Assembly: GCA_934728065.1 (NCBI GenBank)
Contig: CAKVDW010000004.1
Location: 29,447-93,446 of the forward strand
Source: an uncultured Campylobacter sp.
Lineage (GTDB): Bacteria > Campylobacterota > Campylobacteria > Campylobacterales > Campylobacteraceae
DNA: 64,000 bases
Direction: 5' to 3'
The notes under the pieces are model-generated. The model had not been told where the DNA came from. It ran no database searches and saw only the letters and a program-made list of their open reading frames with translations. Every line of letters starts with the position of its first letter. Within the stretch, counting starts at the first letter, position 1. Shown in pieces: positions 25,750 to 33,073 of the stretch. The position numbers and the translations under genes were made by a program.

Positions 25750-26322
25750 ATGAAAAGCATAAAACAAAACTATGAGCTTAAAACTGAGGTTAAAAAGTCC
25801 GTATTTATCGCTCATCTTTGCCCTTTTGAGTGTTTTAAAGAGCTTTTATTAGAGCTTAAAAAAGAACACAACAAAGCCGTGCATTTTGTGTGGGCGTTTA
25901 GGCGCTTGAATGAATTTTCTCAAATCATAGAGGATAAAAGTGATGATGGCGAGCCAAAAGGCACTTCGGGTTTGCCCTGTCTTAATGTCTTGCGTGGGGC
26001 TGAGCTTATAAATGTGGCTGTAATTGTGGTGCGTTATTTTGGAGGCATTAAGCTTGGCACTGGAGGGCTTGTGCGCGCTTATAGTGGGGCTGTAAATGCT
26101 GTGATTAACACAGCAAGTTTGAGTGAGTTTGAATGTAAGCAGGATTTAGCTTTGAGTTTGCCTTTGAGTTTGTTTGCACGAATGCAGCATTATTTAATAA
26201 CAAATGGACTTGATTTTAACAAAGAATTTAAAGCGCAAAAGGCTTTTGTTAAGGTGTGGGTGAATGAAGATGAGAAAAAGGCTTTGATTGATTTTGCCCA
26301 AAAACTTGGCATAAGCCCTTAA
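25750..26322 (+). CDS. YigZ/IMPACT family protein
   Basis: A 190-residue UPF0029/IMPACT protein. The signature block is DDGEPKGTSGLPCLNVLRG followed by VVRYFGGIKLGTGGLVRAYSG. Family members are conserved but their bacterial role is unclear; a link to translation or ribosomes is suggested by eukaryotic IMPACT. The ATG at 25750 was chosen over one 18 bp upstream because the upstream one lies before the -10 box. No ribosome site is visible before 25750, which is consistent with a leaderless message. Confidence 0.85.
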   Translation: MKSIKQNYELKTEVKKSVFIAHLCPFECFKELLLELKKEHNKAVHFVWAFRRLNEFSQIIEDKSDDGEPKGTSGLPCLNVLRGAELINVAVIVVRYFGGIKLGTGGLVRAYSGAVNAVINTASLSEFECKQDLALSLPLSLFARMQHYLITNGLDFNKEFKAQKAFVKVWVNEDEKKALIDFAQKLGISP

Positions 26323-26333
26323 AAAAGGGCTTA
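26312..26333. terminator. Bidirectional terminator
   Basis: A 9-bp stem, TAAGCCCTT/AAGGGCTTA, with an A4 loop lies between two convergent genes. It takes in the stop codon of the YigZ-like gene. Confidence 0.8.
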
Positions 26334-26336
26334 AAT

Positions 26337-26669
26337 TTAAGAAATGCTTGAGAATAAATTGTTAAGATTTTTCTCGCTATTTCCTTGTGAATTTTCTGCT
26401 TCTTGCGCCTTAAGCAACTGGGCTTCATTTCCTCTAAAACGAAGGGCGTAAAGGCTTGAAGTGAAATCATCAGCAAGATTTTGAGTAGAAAGCGTTGGCT
26501 TAGCCCTTAAGCTAAACTCATCATAGCTTTGTTCCTCTTGGCTTGCACCGCTTAAGAGTTGAGAAAAAGAAGTGCCAGAATTATCCTCGACTTCTTTATT
26601 GACCTTTTTATAAGTCCCGCTAAGCACATCGTATTCGACAGAACTTATAGTCTTGTAATTAACTTGCAT
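26337..26669 (-). CDS. Small protein under sigma-54 control, flagellar regulon candidate
   Basis: A 110-residue protein without signal peptide or membrane segment, rich in Ser, Glu, Gln and Asn, with a helix-prone C-terminal half (SSLYALRFRGNEAQLLKAQEA). I do not recognise a named family. AAGGAG stands before the ATG, and a sigma-54 promoter match lies 34 bp upstream. In Campylobacter sigma-54 mainly drives middle flagellar genes and co-expressed virulence factors, so a flagellum-linked or flagellum-secreted role is inferred. Confidence 0.6.
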   Translation of the reverse strand: MQVNYKTISSVEYDVLSGTYKKVNKEVEDNSGTSFSQLLSGASQEEQSYDEFSLRAKPTLSTQNLADDFTSSLYALRFRGNEAQLLKAQEAENSQGNSEKNLNNLFSSIS

Positions 26670-26702
26670 ATTTTCTCCTTTTCAAAAAAATGCAAAAAAT
26701 AC

Positions 26703-26719
26703 AAGCAAAAATTGTTCCT
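26703..26719 (-). promoter_or_regulatory. Sigma-54 (RpoN) promoter
   Basis: On the minus strand AGGAACAATTTTTGCTT shows GG-N10-GC spacing with the GGAAC and TTGCTT forms known from Campylobacter flagellar promoters. Its -24 GG touches the stop codon of the gene upstream. The predicted leader is about 25 nt. Confidence 0.8.
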
Positions 26720-27803
26720 AAATCAAAAGGTCAGTCTTAAAAACAGTTTGGGTAAATTCTTGTTTAAGGGTTATATTTTGGGAATTTTCTTGGTATGAGG
26801 TGGCGATTTTCTTTTTTTGTCTTAAATCCTCAAGCTCGGCTTCGCTGATGTTTTCACTTCCTCTTGCCTCTATTAAAGCCTTAAATTCAGGGTATTTTAA
26901 AAGCAAGGCTTCTTCATATTCGCTTTTTTCTTTTTTATTTGGTTTTTCTATTTGAACCTCATCTTTACTCTCTACTTCAGGAGACAGTTCTTCTTCAAGC
27001 TGTTTAAATTTATGGCTAGATAAGCCTTTTATGCCTCCATATAAAGAGGTTTCAAAGATACTTGTTCCATAAATTCCTACTTCCATAGCTTTTTCATTAT
27101 TTATTCTTGTGTTAATGAGACCGTAAGTTTGTATGTTGATATTTTCATCGTTAAAATACTCTCTCATATATTGATTAAGCCAATTTTCATAACCTTGAGA
27201 AAGTTTATCTTTGCCAGCATAAGCTTCTAAAAAGGTGATTTCGCCGTTACGGTTTTTATCGCTTTGTAAGCTTATATCCATAAGTTCGTTAAGGCTTATG
27301 TCTTTACCGTCTATTTTGCCATTTTGATAAGCTGAGTTTTTGCCTCCTCCAAAGATAAAATAATCCCCTTCTTCTCTAGTAGAACTTTCGTGAGAAAGCG
27401 AGTTTTTAAAGCCTATATGTTCTACACCGCCTTCAATGCTGTCGTTTTGGTTAAGATTATTTTGCAAAAAGCCTCTATTATAAACTATATCCTTATACCA
27501 GCCCTCTACAAAAGCTCCTGCATCGCCACTTAAACCTATGGAATTATCTTTAAGTTGAATGAAGTTACCGCTGTAAAAGTGTTCTTTCAAAAAACCTAGT
27601 GTTTTATCGCTTACATTGATAGAAACTTGTTTGTTATCATCAAAAAATTTAAGCACATTGTTTTTATAATCAGCGTTTTGAGAAAGTTTAAAGTCCTCAG
27701 CCTTTCTTAAAACATACTCAGCCTTTTCAGCCTTAAAAGCAACCTGATTTCGGTTTTGAAAAAAACTTGGCTCAATGGCTATGAGTCTTGGACTATTAAA
27801 CAT
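26718..27803 (-). CDS. EF-hand-like protein in flagellar-regulon island
   Basis: A 361-residue soluble protein without Sec signal. Residues 182-193 form a textbook EF-hand calcium loop (DKNRNGEITFLE, with acidic or polar residues at positions 1, 3, 5 and 12 and Gly at 6), preceded by a weaker GKIDGKDISLNELM segment. The C-terminal third is Glu/Lys-rich and coiled. Family not recognised. It lies between two genes whose promoters look flagellar, but a 13-bp-stem hairpin separates it from the upstream gene, and I see no clear promoter of its own. The ribosome site is AAAGGG. Confidence 0.6.
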   Translation of the reverse strand: MFNSPRLIAIEPSFFQNRNQVAFKAEKAEYVLRKAEDFKLSQNADYKNNVLKFFDDNKQVSINVSDKTLGFLKEHFYSGNFIQLKDNSIGLSGDAGAFVEGWYKDIVYNRGFLQNNLNQNDSIEGGVEHIGFKNSLSHESSTREEGDYFIFGGGKNSAYQNGKIDGKDISLNELMDISLQSDKNRNGEITFLEAYAGKDKLSQGYENWLNQYMREYFNDENINIQTYGLINTRINNEKAMEVGIYGTSIFETSLYGGIKGLSSHKFKQLEEELSPEVESKDEVQIEKPNKKEKSEYEEALLLKYPEFKALIEARGSENISEAELEDLRQKKKIATSYQENSQNITLKQEFTQTVFKTDLLI

Positions 27804-27835
27804 ATATTAACCCTTTATAGTTGCACCACGATAAT

Positions 27836-27869
27836 TTTGGCTTGAAATTTTTAAGCATTTCAAGCCAAA
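27836..27869 (-). terminator. Strong hairpin between two island genes
   Basis: A perfect 13-bp stem (TTTGGCTTGAAAT/ATTTCAAGCCAAA) with an 8-nt loop directly follows the stop of the 68-residue gene. No T run follows, so it may attenuate or process the transcript rather than end it. Confidence 0.6.
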
Positions 27870-27874
27870 GTTTA

Positions 27875-28081
27875 TTAAGCTTTTATATCCAAAAGCCTAT
27901 TTTCATCTTTATACTCTTCCTTAGCACTCAAATTTAAGTTAAGAGTTTGATTTTTATTTTTTTGCTCTTCTATTTTCTTGCCCTCTTCTTCAACCATCTT
28001 CATACCTTTTATAGCATCACCAACAGTTGCAGCAAGCATTGAACCGTCCCAACAACGAGTCCCATTAGCATTTACATTCAT
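27875..28081 (-). CDS. 68-residue protein ending in LDIKA
   Basis: A small soluble protein without a signal peptide, highly charged in its second half. Its last residues, RLLDIKA, match the tails of the two Cj0814-type proteins at 14.7-17.0 kb (RVDIRA and KIDIKA). It starts 13 bp after the 67-residue secreted-protein gene, behind AAAGG, and is probably driven by the same sigma-28 promoter. Function unknown; co-export with flagellar substrates is inferred. Confidence 0.6.
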   Translation of the reverse strand: MNVNANGTRCWDGSMLAATVGDAIKGMKMVEEEGKKIEEQKNKNQTLNLNLSAKEEYKDENRLLDIKA

Positions 28082-28094
28082 AGCAAAACCTTTC

Positions 28095-28298
28095 TTATCT
28101 CAAGCAAAAGAATCTACCATTGCTTAAGGTGTATATAGCATTGCACCCAGCTTCTCTTAAAATTTCATTGCGGCTACTTCTGCCTTGTCTTGGGTCATCA
28201 TTATAGCCACTCTCATCATTATAAGAGTCATCGTAATTAGCCGCAACGGCACCTACTGCGAAAAAACTTAATGCGAAAGCAATAACAAATTTTTTCAT
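28095..28298 (-). CDS. 67-residue periplasmic/secreted protein with sigma-28 promoter
   Basis: A clear Sec signal peptide (residues 1-19, cleavage near AVA-ANY) releases a mature peptide of about 47 residues. The mature part starts with an acidic Tyr/Asp/Asn repeat-like stretch and ends with two cysteines (Cys52 and Cys65), which could form a disulfide. An exceptionally strong GAAGGAGG ribosome site precedes the ATG. A complete sigma-28 promoter lies about 90 bp upstream. Family not recognised. Confidence 0.65.
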   Translation of the reverse strand: MKKFVIAFALSFFAVGAVAANYDDSYNDESGYNDDPRQGRSSRNEILREAGCNAIYTLSNGRFFCLR

Positions 28299-28391
28299 TT
28301 GAAATCCTCCTTCATTGTGTTTAATTTTGTTTTCAGCAGCATTACTAAAAACAAAAATTATTTTATCCTAATAGAACTTAAGACAGCTTTA

Positions 28392-28418
28392 ATATCGGCT
28401 TAATATTATTTTTCTTTA
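28392..28418 (-). promoter_or_regulatory. Sigma-28 (FliA) promoter, full consensus
   Basis: On the minus strand TAAA, exactly 15 bases, then GCCGATAT: both boxes and the spacing match the FliA consensus. The predicted start near 28385 gives an 87-nt leader before the 67-residue gene. Confidence 0.82.
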
Positions 28419-28448
28419 GACTAAAATCCAAAAAAAATTTTTAAAGCC

Positions 28449-28781
28449 TTAATCCCCGTGTGTTGGGTGATGTTCTGGGTCAAGTTCGTTATTTTGGATA
28501 AACTCTTTTTTTGCCTTTTCGCAATTTTTATCTCTAAGATTACGGTAAGCGTTGCGACTAGCAATTTCTTTTTCGTTTAAGGGTCTATCCTCAAGCCAAG
28601 AAATGTGAAAATAAGTATCATCAGGCTTTGAATGTGAATTATAAAAATCCACATAGTCAAAATAATCCTTATCGCTTTTGTATTCCACACTTTCTTCTAT
28701 GTAAATGGTGGGTCCAAAACCTTTGTGGTTTTGGGTGTTGTGTCCAAAACCTGCCGCGTATCTTATTTTATAGGTATTCAT
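28449..28781 (-). CDS. Hypothetical protein, 110 residues
   Basis: A soluble protein with no signal peptide, rich in aromatic residues, Asp and His. It has a YVDFYNSHSKPDDTYFHISWL middle section and a C-terminal helix containing KNCEKAKKEF. No family recognised. It starts 14 bp inside the end of the ABC-F gene with AGGAGG upstream, so it is translated from the same transcript. Confidence 0.55.
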   Translation of the reverse strand: MNTYKIRYAAGFGHNTQNHKGFGPTIYIEESVEYKSDKDYFDYVDFYNSHSKPDDTYFHISWLEDRPLNEKEIASRNAYRNLRDKNCEKAKKEFIQNNELDPEHHPTHGD

Positions 28782-30354
28782 CGTTGCCTCCTAAAAATTC
28801 TTCATAACTACCTTTAAAATCACTCAATTTGCCGTCTTTTAAATGCCAAATTCTATTCGCATAAGAGCTGATTAGCTCTCTGTCGTGGCTGATACAAATA
28901 ACAACCCCCTTAAAATTATAAAGCGCTTCGCCTAAGGCGATGATGGCTTCTAAGTCAAGGTGGTTATCAGGCTCGTCTAAAAGCAAGAAATTTGGTCTTT
29001 CAAGCATTAAACGAGAAAGCATAAGCCTGTGTTTTTCGCCACCGCTTAAATTACAAGCTGATTTTTCTTGTTCATTACCACTAAAGAGCATTCTACCTAA
29101 ACATTTGCGAATTTCATCTAAATCTTTAAATTTCTCGCTCATTAACCACTCATAAAGTTTCAAATTTTCACAAATGAGATTTGAACTGTCTTGTGGAAAG
29201 TATCCTAGCTCAATGGTAGCTCCTAAATGCACCTTGCCACTATCTGCTTGAAGTTCATTAGCGATGATTTTGGCTAAAGAGCTTTTACCCACGCCATTTG
29301 CGCCAATAAGAGCTATTTTATCGTCCTTTTCGAGCTTTAAATTCAATCCTTTAAATAATTTTTTATCCCCATAAGCCTTGCTGATGTCTTTAAGCTCTAA
29401 AATTTCATTGCCTATGTCTCTTTGAGTGCGAAAAACTATGCTCGGGTCTCGTCTGTTTGAAATTTTTATCTCTTCTATATCAAGTTTTTCTAATGCCTTT
29501 GCCCTGCTTGTAGCTTGTTTTGCCTTGCTTGCATTTGCTGAAAACCTCCTTATAAAGCTTTCAAGCTCCTCTTTTTCTTTCAAAGCCTTATCTCTTTTGA
29601 GTTCAGCTTGTTTGGCTATAAGGGTTGAAGCCATATACCATTCATCATAATTGCCCGAATAATCTCGTATTTGCTTAAAATCCACATCTAAAATGCGAGT
29701 GCAAATTTTGTTTAAAAAGTGCCTGTCGTGGCTAATCACCACAAGAGTTCCATCGTGGTGCAAAAGTTCATTTTCAAGCCAAGCAATGGTTTGCAAGTCA
29801 AGATTGTTTGTGGGTTCATCTAAAAATAACACATCAGCACCCAAAAATAGAACCTGAGCCAACAAAACCTTGAATTTATCGGCATTTTGCAAGCTGCTCA
29901 TTAGGGCATCAAAGTCCTGTATGCCTAAGGCACTTAAAATTTTTTCGCACCTTGTTTCGCTGTCATAATTTGGGTCCTCTTCAGCACTTATCATCTCAAG
30001 TTCGTTGAGCCTTTCATTTATCTCGTCTGTAAATTCAGCACTTTGATAAAGCTTTTCCTTTTCCTTAAGTGTCTCAAAAAGCCTTTTGTTTGCGCACATT
30101 ACCGCATCTTTTATGCTGTAATTTTCAAAGGCAAATTGGTCCTGCCCCAAAACGCCCACACGAAGCCCTGCATCAAAGACTACTTCACCACTACTTGCCT
30201 CAAGTTCGCCTGATAAAATTTTCAAAAAGGTGCTTTTTCCTGCTCCATTTGCCCCGATAAGTCCGTATCTTTGTCCCTTATTGAGCTTTAAATTTACATT
30301 TTCAAACAAGAGCTGACTTGCAAAACGCATAGTCAAATTTTTCACCTCAACCAT
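28768..30354 (-). CDS. ABC-F family ATPase (YbiT-like)
   Basis: A 528-residue duplicated ATPase without membrane segments. Domain 1 has Walker A GLIGANGAGKST and Walker B VLFLDEPTNNLD. Domain 2 has GANGVGKSS, the signature LSGGE and LLLDEPDNHLD. A charged linker (about residues 240-300) joins them. ABC-F proteins bind the ribosomal E site and relieve stalled or drug-bound ribosomes. The DNHLD form of the second Walker B and the overall size resemble YbiT. Confidence 0.88.
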   Translation of the reverse strand: MVEVKNLTMRFASQLLFENVNLKLNKGQRYGLIGANGAGKSTFLKILSGELEASSGEVVFDAGLRVGVLGQDQFAFENYSIKDAVMCANKRLFETLKEKEKLYQSAEFTDEINERLNELEMISAEEDPNYDSETRCEKILSALGIQDFDALMSSLQNADKFKVLLAQVLFLGADVLFLDEPTNNLDLQTIAWLENELLHHDGTLVVISHDRHFLNKICTRILDVDFKQIRDYSGNYDEWYMASTLIAKQAELKRDKALKEKEELESFIRRFSANASKAKQATSRAKALEKLDIEEIKISNRRDPSIVFRTQRDIGNEILELKDISKAYGDKKLFKGLNLKLEKDDKIALIGANGVGKSSLAKIIANELQADSGKVHLGATIELGYFPQDSSNLICENLKLYEWLMSEKFKDLDEIRKCLGRMLFSGNEQEKSACNLSGGEKHRLMLSRLMLERPNFLLLDEPDNHLDLEAIIALGEALYNFKGVVICISHDRELISSYANRIWHLKDGKLSDFKGSYEEFLGGNDEYL

Positions 30355-30442
30355 AAATTTTCCTTAAATTTGTCCTTTTAAGCTGTAATTTTAGCAAAAA
30401 ATTTTGACTTTTTTAGCTATAATTGCTTAAAAAAGGTTTTAA

Positions 30443-31426
30443 ATGATTGATATATTTTTAAATTCTTTCGCTCCCATTTCTTTTGTGTTTGAGCTTATAG
30501 CTTTGGCATTGAGTTTTTATCTTAAAAATTCTCGCATCTTTTTCATCACTTTAGCTTTGCTTTGTTCGCGTGGAATTTATTTTTATGCAAGCATTTATCA
30601 AGCGCATTTGTTTGTGAGCTTGTTTTTGCCCTTTGTTTTCGTGCTTTTTGTGGTGCTTGAAAAGGGTGTTTTGATTTTTGAGAAAAAAAGTCTTGTGAGG
30701 GTTGGTGTGCTTGTTTTTGTTGGATTTTTAGCACTTTTTTTAAGCAAAAGCACAAATTTCAACTCTAGTATGAGTGAGAGTCTTTTTGATTTCAACTTTT
30801 TTGCGCCTGTAAGCGAGTTGAGCTTTGTATTTTTGGGCGTTGAGCTTTTATTTTTACTTTTGTGGGGATTTTTAAAAGATGAACTTTATTTTGCTGCAGC
30901 TTTTGCATTAAGCTTTATTCAGTTTTTGTTTCAAAGCAGTCTTCATAGTTCCTTTTTTGAATTTGGCTCTTTGTTTTTCATACTTTATTTGGTGTATCAC
31001 AGTTATAAAAGTTTGTATTTTGACACCTTTACAAAACTGCCCAACCAAAAAGCGATGAAAAGGGCTTTGCTTGGACTTAAAGGCTTTTACATAGGGGCTT
31101 TGCGTTTGCAAGGTTTTGAGGGGCTTAATGCAAGAGAGGAAAGAAATTTATTTAAAAAAATAGGCAAAATTTTAAGAAAAAAGGGCAAAAAAGTGAGGGT
31201 TTTTCGGGTAGATGATGACTTTGTTTTTATTTTTGAAAGCCTTGATGAAAGCTTGGCTAAAGAATTTTTAAGCAATTTAAAACAAGGTTTTGAAAATACA
31301 AGCTCTTGGCTTAAAGATAAAAATTTAAAGCTCGTTGCAACAGCCATTTTGTTTAAAAATAAAGAAAAATTTGAGGAAAATTTATTAACGATAAAAGAAA
31401 GTTTAGCCCCAGAAAAAAGGGGCTAA
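30443..31426 (+). CDS. Membrane protein with degenerate GGDEF domain
   Basis: A 327-residue protein with about six or seven membrane segments in residues 1-190. A cytoplasmic domain of about 130 residues follows, opening with YFDTFTKLPNQKAMKRAL, the normal N-terminal motif of GGDEF domains. Where GGDEF should stand the sequence reads VDDDF (FRVDDDFVFIFE), so diguanylate cyclase activity is unlikely. A c-di-GMP or other nucleotide sensor, or a purely structural relic, is possible. TATAAT lies about 28 bp before the ATG. Confidence 0.65.
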   Translation: MIDIFLNSFAPISFVFELIALALSFYLKNSRIFFITLALLCSRGIYFYASIYQAHLFVSLFLPFVFVLFVVLEKGVLIFEKKSLVRVGVLVFVGFLALFLSKSTNFNSSMSESLFDFNFFAPVSELSFVFLGVELLFLLLWGFLKDELYFAAAFALSFIQFLFQSSLHSSFFEFGSLFFILYLVYHSYKSLYFDTFTKLPNQKAMKRALLGLKGFYIGALRLQGFEGLNAREERNLFKKIGKILRKKGKKVRVFRVDDDFVFIFESLDESLAKEFLSNLKQGFENTSSWLKDKNLKLVATAILFKNKEKFEENLLTIKESLAPEKRG

Positions 31427-31427
31427 A
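31402..31427. terminator. Bidirectional terminator
   Basis: A 9-bp stem TTTAGCCCC/GGGGCTAAA with an A-rich loop, followed on the plus strand by ATGTTATTTTTT. It lies between convergent genes and includes the stop codon of the plus-strand gene. Confidence 0.85.
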
Positions 31428-31429
31428 TG

Positions 31430-31996
31430 TTATTTTTTAGCTTCAGCTTCTATTTCTACATTAAGAGTGATTTCATCACCCAAAGATGCGGTTGAAGAAC
31501 TTGGAGCAAAGTTAAAATCACTTCTTTTAATCTTGCCATTTAAAGAAAAGCCGAGTTTTTCAACGCCTCTTTGCTCAGCTGTGCCGCCTATTTCAGCATC
31601 TAAAACTATATCTTTAGCCACACCAGCTATACTTAAAGTGCCAGATACTTTGCCTTTGTTTTTGCCAGCCTTTTTGAAAGACTTCATTACAAAGGTAATT
31701 TCTGGGTGTTTTTTAGCCTTAAAAAAATCATCTTGTTGCAAATGGTCATCTCTACCTTTGTTTTCGGTATTAATAGAAGAAACTTTGATTTTGGCTTCAA
31801 GTTTCTTTAACTCGCCATTTTCATAGTCAATTACAGCACTGTAATCTTTGAAATTCCCTGACACATTGCTGATTGACAAGTGTTTGATTTTAAAGCCTAC
31901 ATTTGAATGGCTCTTGTCTATGGTGTATTCTTTTGCTGTTAAATTTAAGGCAAATACTGAAGCCACCAACGCTGAAATGAAAACTAACTTTTTCAT
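31430..31996 (-). CDS. YceI family periplasmic protein
   Basis: A 188-residue lipocalin-like YceI protein with a Sec signal ending near NLTAKEY. The family opening is YTIDKSHSNVGFKIKHLSIS, and GRDDHLQQDDFFKAKKHPEITF is the characteristic central block. YceI proteins bind polyisoprenoids in a periplasmic beta-barrel. An ATG 165 bp upstream is in frame, but AAGGAG and the signal peptide fix the start at 31996. A TACTATAAT -10 lies about 37 bp upstream. Confidence 0.9.
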   Translation of the reverse strand: MKKLVFISALVASVFALNLTAKEYTIDKSHSNVGFKIKHLSISNVSGNFKDYSAVIDYENGELKKLEAKIKVSSINTENKGRDDHLQQDDFFKAKKHPEITFVMKSFKKAGKNKGKVSGTLSIAGVAKDIVLDAEIGGTAEQRGVEKLGFSLNGKIKRSDFNFAPSSSTASLGDEITLNVEIEAEAKK

Positions 31997-32051
31997 TTTG
32001 TCTCCTTGTTTTGTGAATTTTTGTGTCAAAATTATAGTAAATAAAAGATAA

Positions 32052-32414
32052 TCAAAGGCATTTTTTATGAAAATACTTAATAAATTCGCTAAATTCAGGC
32101 AAATCAAGCTTTTTAAATTCTCTTTGAGGTTTGCCCCACATACACTCAGGGAAAAACTCATCGTCCTTAAAACGCGCCATTATGTGAAAATGCACGCGTG
32201 GGACATAGTTGGCAAAGGACGCAATGTTGATTTTATCAGGCTTATAAAACTCTCTTAAGGCTTGTTCGCACAACTGCACCATTTGCCAAAGCTCATTTCT
32301 TAAACTTTGAGGACAGTCAGTAAGCTCTACAAATGGTTCTTTGGTAAAAATTTTTATCCAAGGAATCTGCGAATCCTCGCGTTCAATAAACAAAAAGTCA
32401 TTTTCAAAAAACAT
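32052..32414 (-). CDS. HIT-like protein
   Basis: A 120-residue protein of the histidine-triad superfamily. The expected HxHxH motif reads RVHFH (in YVPRVHFHIMARF), so the first histidine is replaced by arginine while the middle one, catalytic in the family, and the last one remain. Conserved features such as the LTDCP region are visible. Likely activity is nucleoside phosphate or phosphoramidate hydrolysis; the substrate is unknown. Confidence 0.75.
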   Translation of the reverse strand: MFFENDFLFIEREDSQIPWIKIFTKEPFVELTDCPQSLRNELWQMVQLCEQALREFYKPDKINIASFANYVPRVHFHIMARFKDDEFFPECMWGKPQREFKKLDLPEFSEFIKYFHKKCL

Positions 32415-32494
32415 AAATTACCTTTAATTTTTGCAAATTGTATCAAAAATTTTGTATAATTATGAAATAAATTTTTGTTTTTCAAAGAGTTTTA

Positions 32495-33073
32495 ATGTAT
32501 ATTAACAGTTCCTTTAGCTCACCTTTTTTAACACAAACTTCCTCAAAAGAAAAAGAAGATAATAAAGAACAAAAAGATGAGGCTAAAAATCAACAAAATC
32601 CAAACGAACTCTCCCAAGAAGAAAAGGCTCAAGTCAATAAACTCGCCCTCATTGATGCTAAGGTAAAGGCTCACGAAATGGCTCATTTGGGTGCAAGTGG
32701 TGGGCTTGCAAGTGGGGCAAATTTTACTTACACAAGGGGACCTGATAACAAAATGTATGCTGTGGCTGGAGAAGTTTCTATCTCCGCACAAAAGGGTGGC
32801 ACACCAGAAGAAAGCATAGCCATAGCAAGACAGATTAGAGCAGCAGCCTTAGCTCCAAGCGACCCTAGCCCGCAAGATTACAAAGTAGCAGCTAATGCGA
32901 CAAAAATGGAATTTGAAGCAAGGGCTTGGGCTAATAGAATTCAAGCTGAAGAGGATAAAGAAAAACAAAAAGAACAAAAGGCTAAAAAAGAGGAACAAAA
33001 CGGCACGCAAAAACAAGCGGTTTCAGCCTACACTCAAAGCCCAACACAATCAAATTTTACGGTGGTAGCATAA
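32495..33073 (+). CDS. SprA-related putative metalloprotease (CJM1_0395 type)
   Basis: A 192-residue protein with a charged, low-complexity N-terminal third and a core containing VKAHEMAHLGASGG (an HExxH zinc motif at about residues 63-67). FTYTRGPDNKMYAVAGEVSI and a long C-terminal helix follow. This matches the SprA-related family, called putative metalloprotease in Campylobacter; activity has not been shown as far as I know. A TGTATAAT -10 lies about 40 bp upstream. map begins immediately after the stop codon. Confidence 0.8.
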   Translation: MYINSSFSSPFLTQTSSKEKEDNKEQKDEAKNQQNPNELSQEEKAQVNKLALIDAKVKAHEMAHLGASGGLASGANFTYTRGPDNKMYAVAGEVSISAQKGGTPEESIAIARQIRAAALAPSDPSPQDYKVAANATKMEFEARAWANRIQAEEDKEKQKEQKAKKEEQNGTQKQAVSAYTQSPTQSNFTVVA

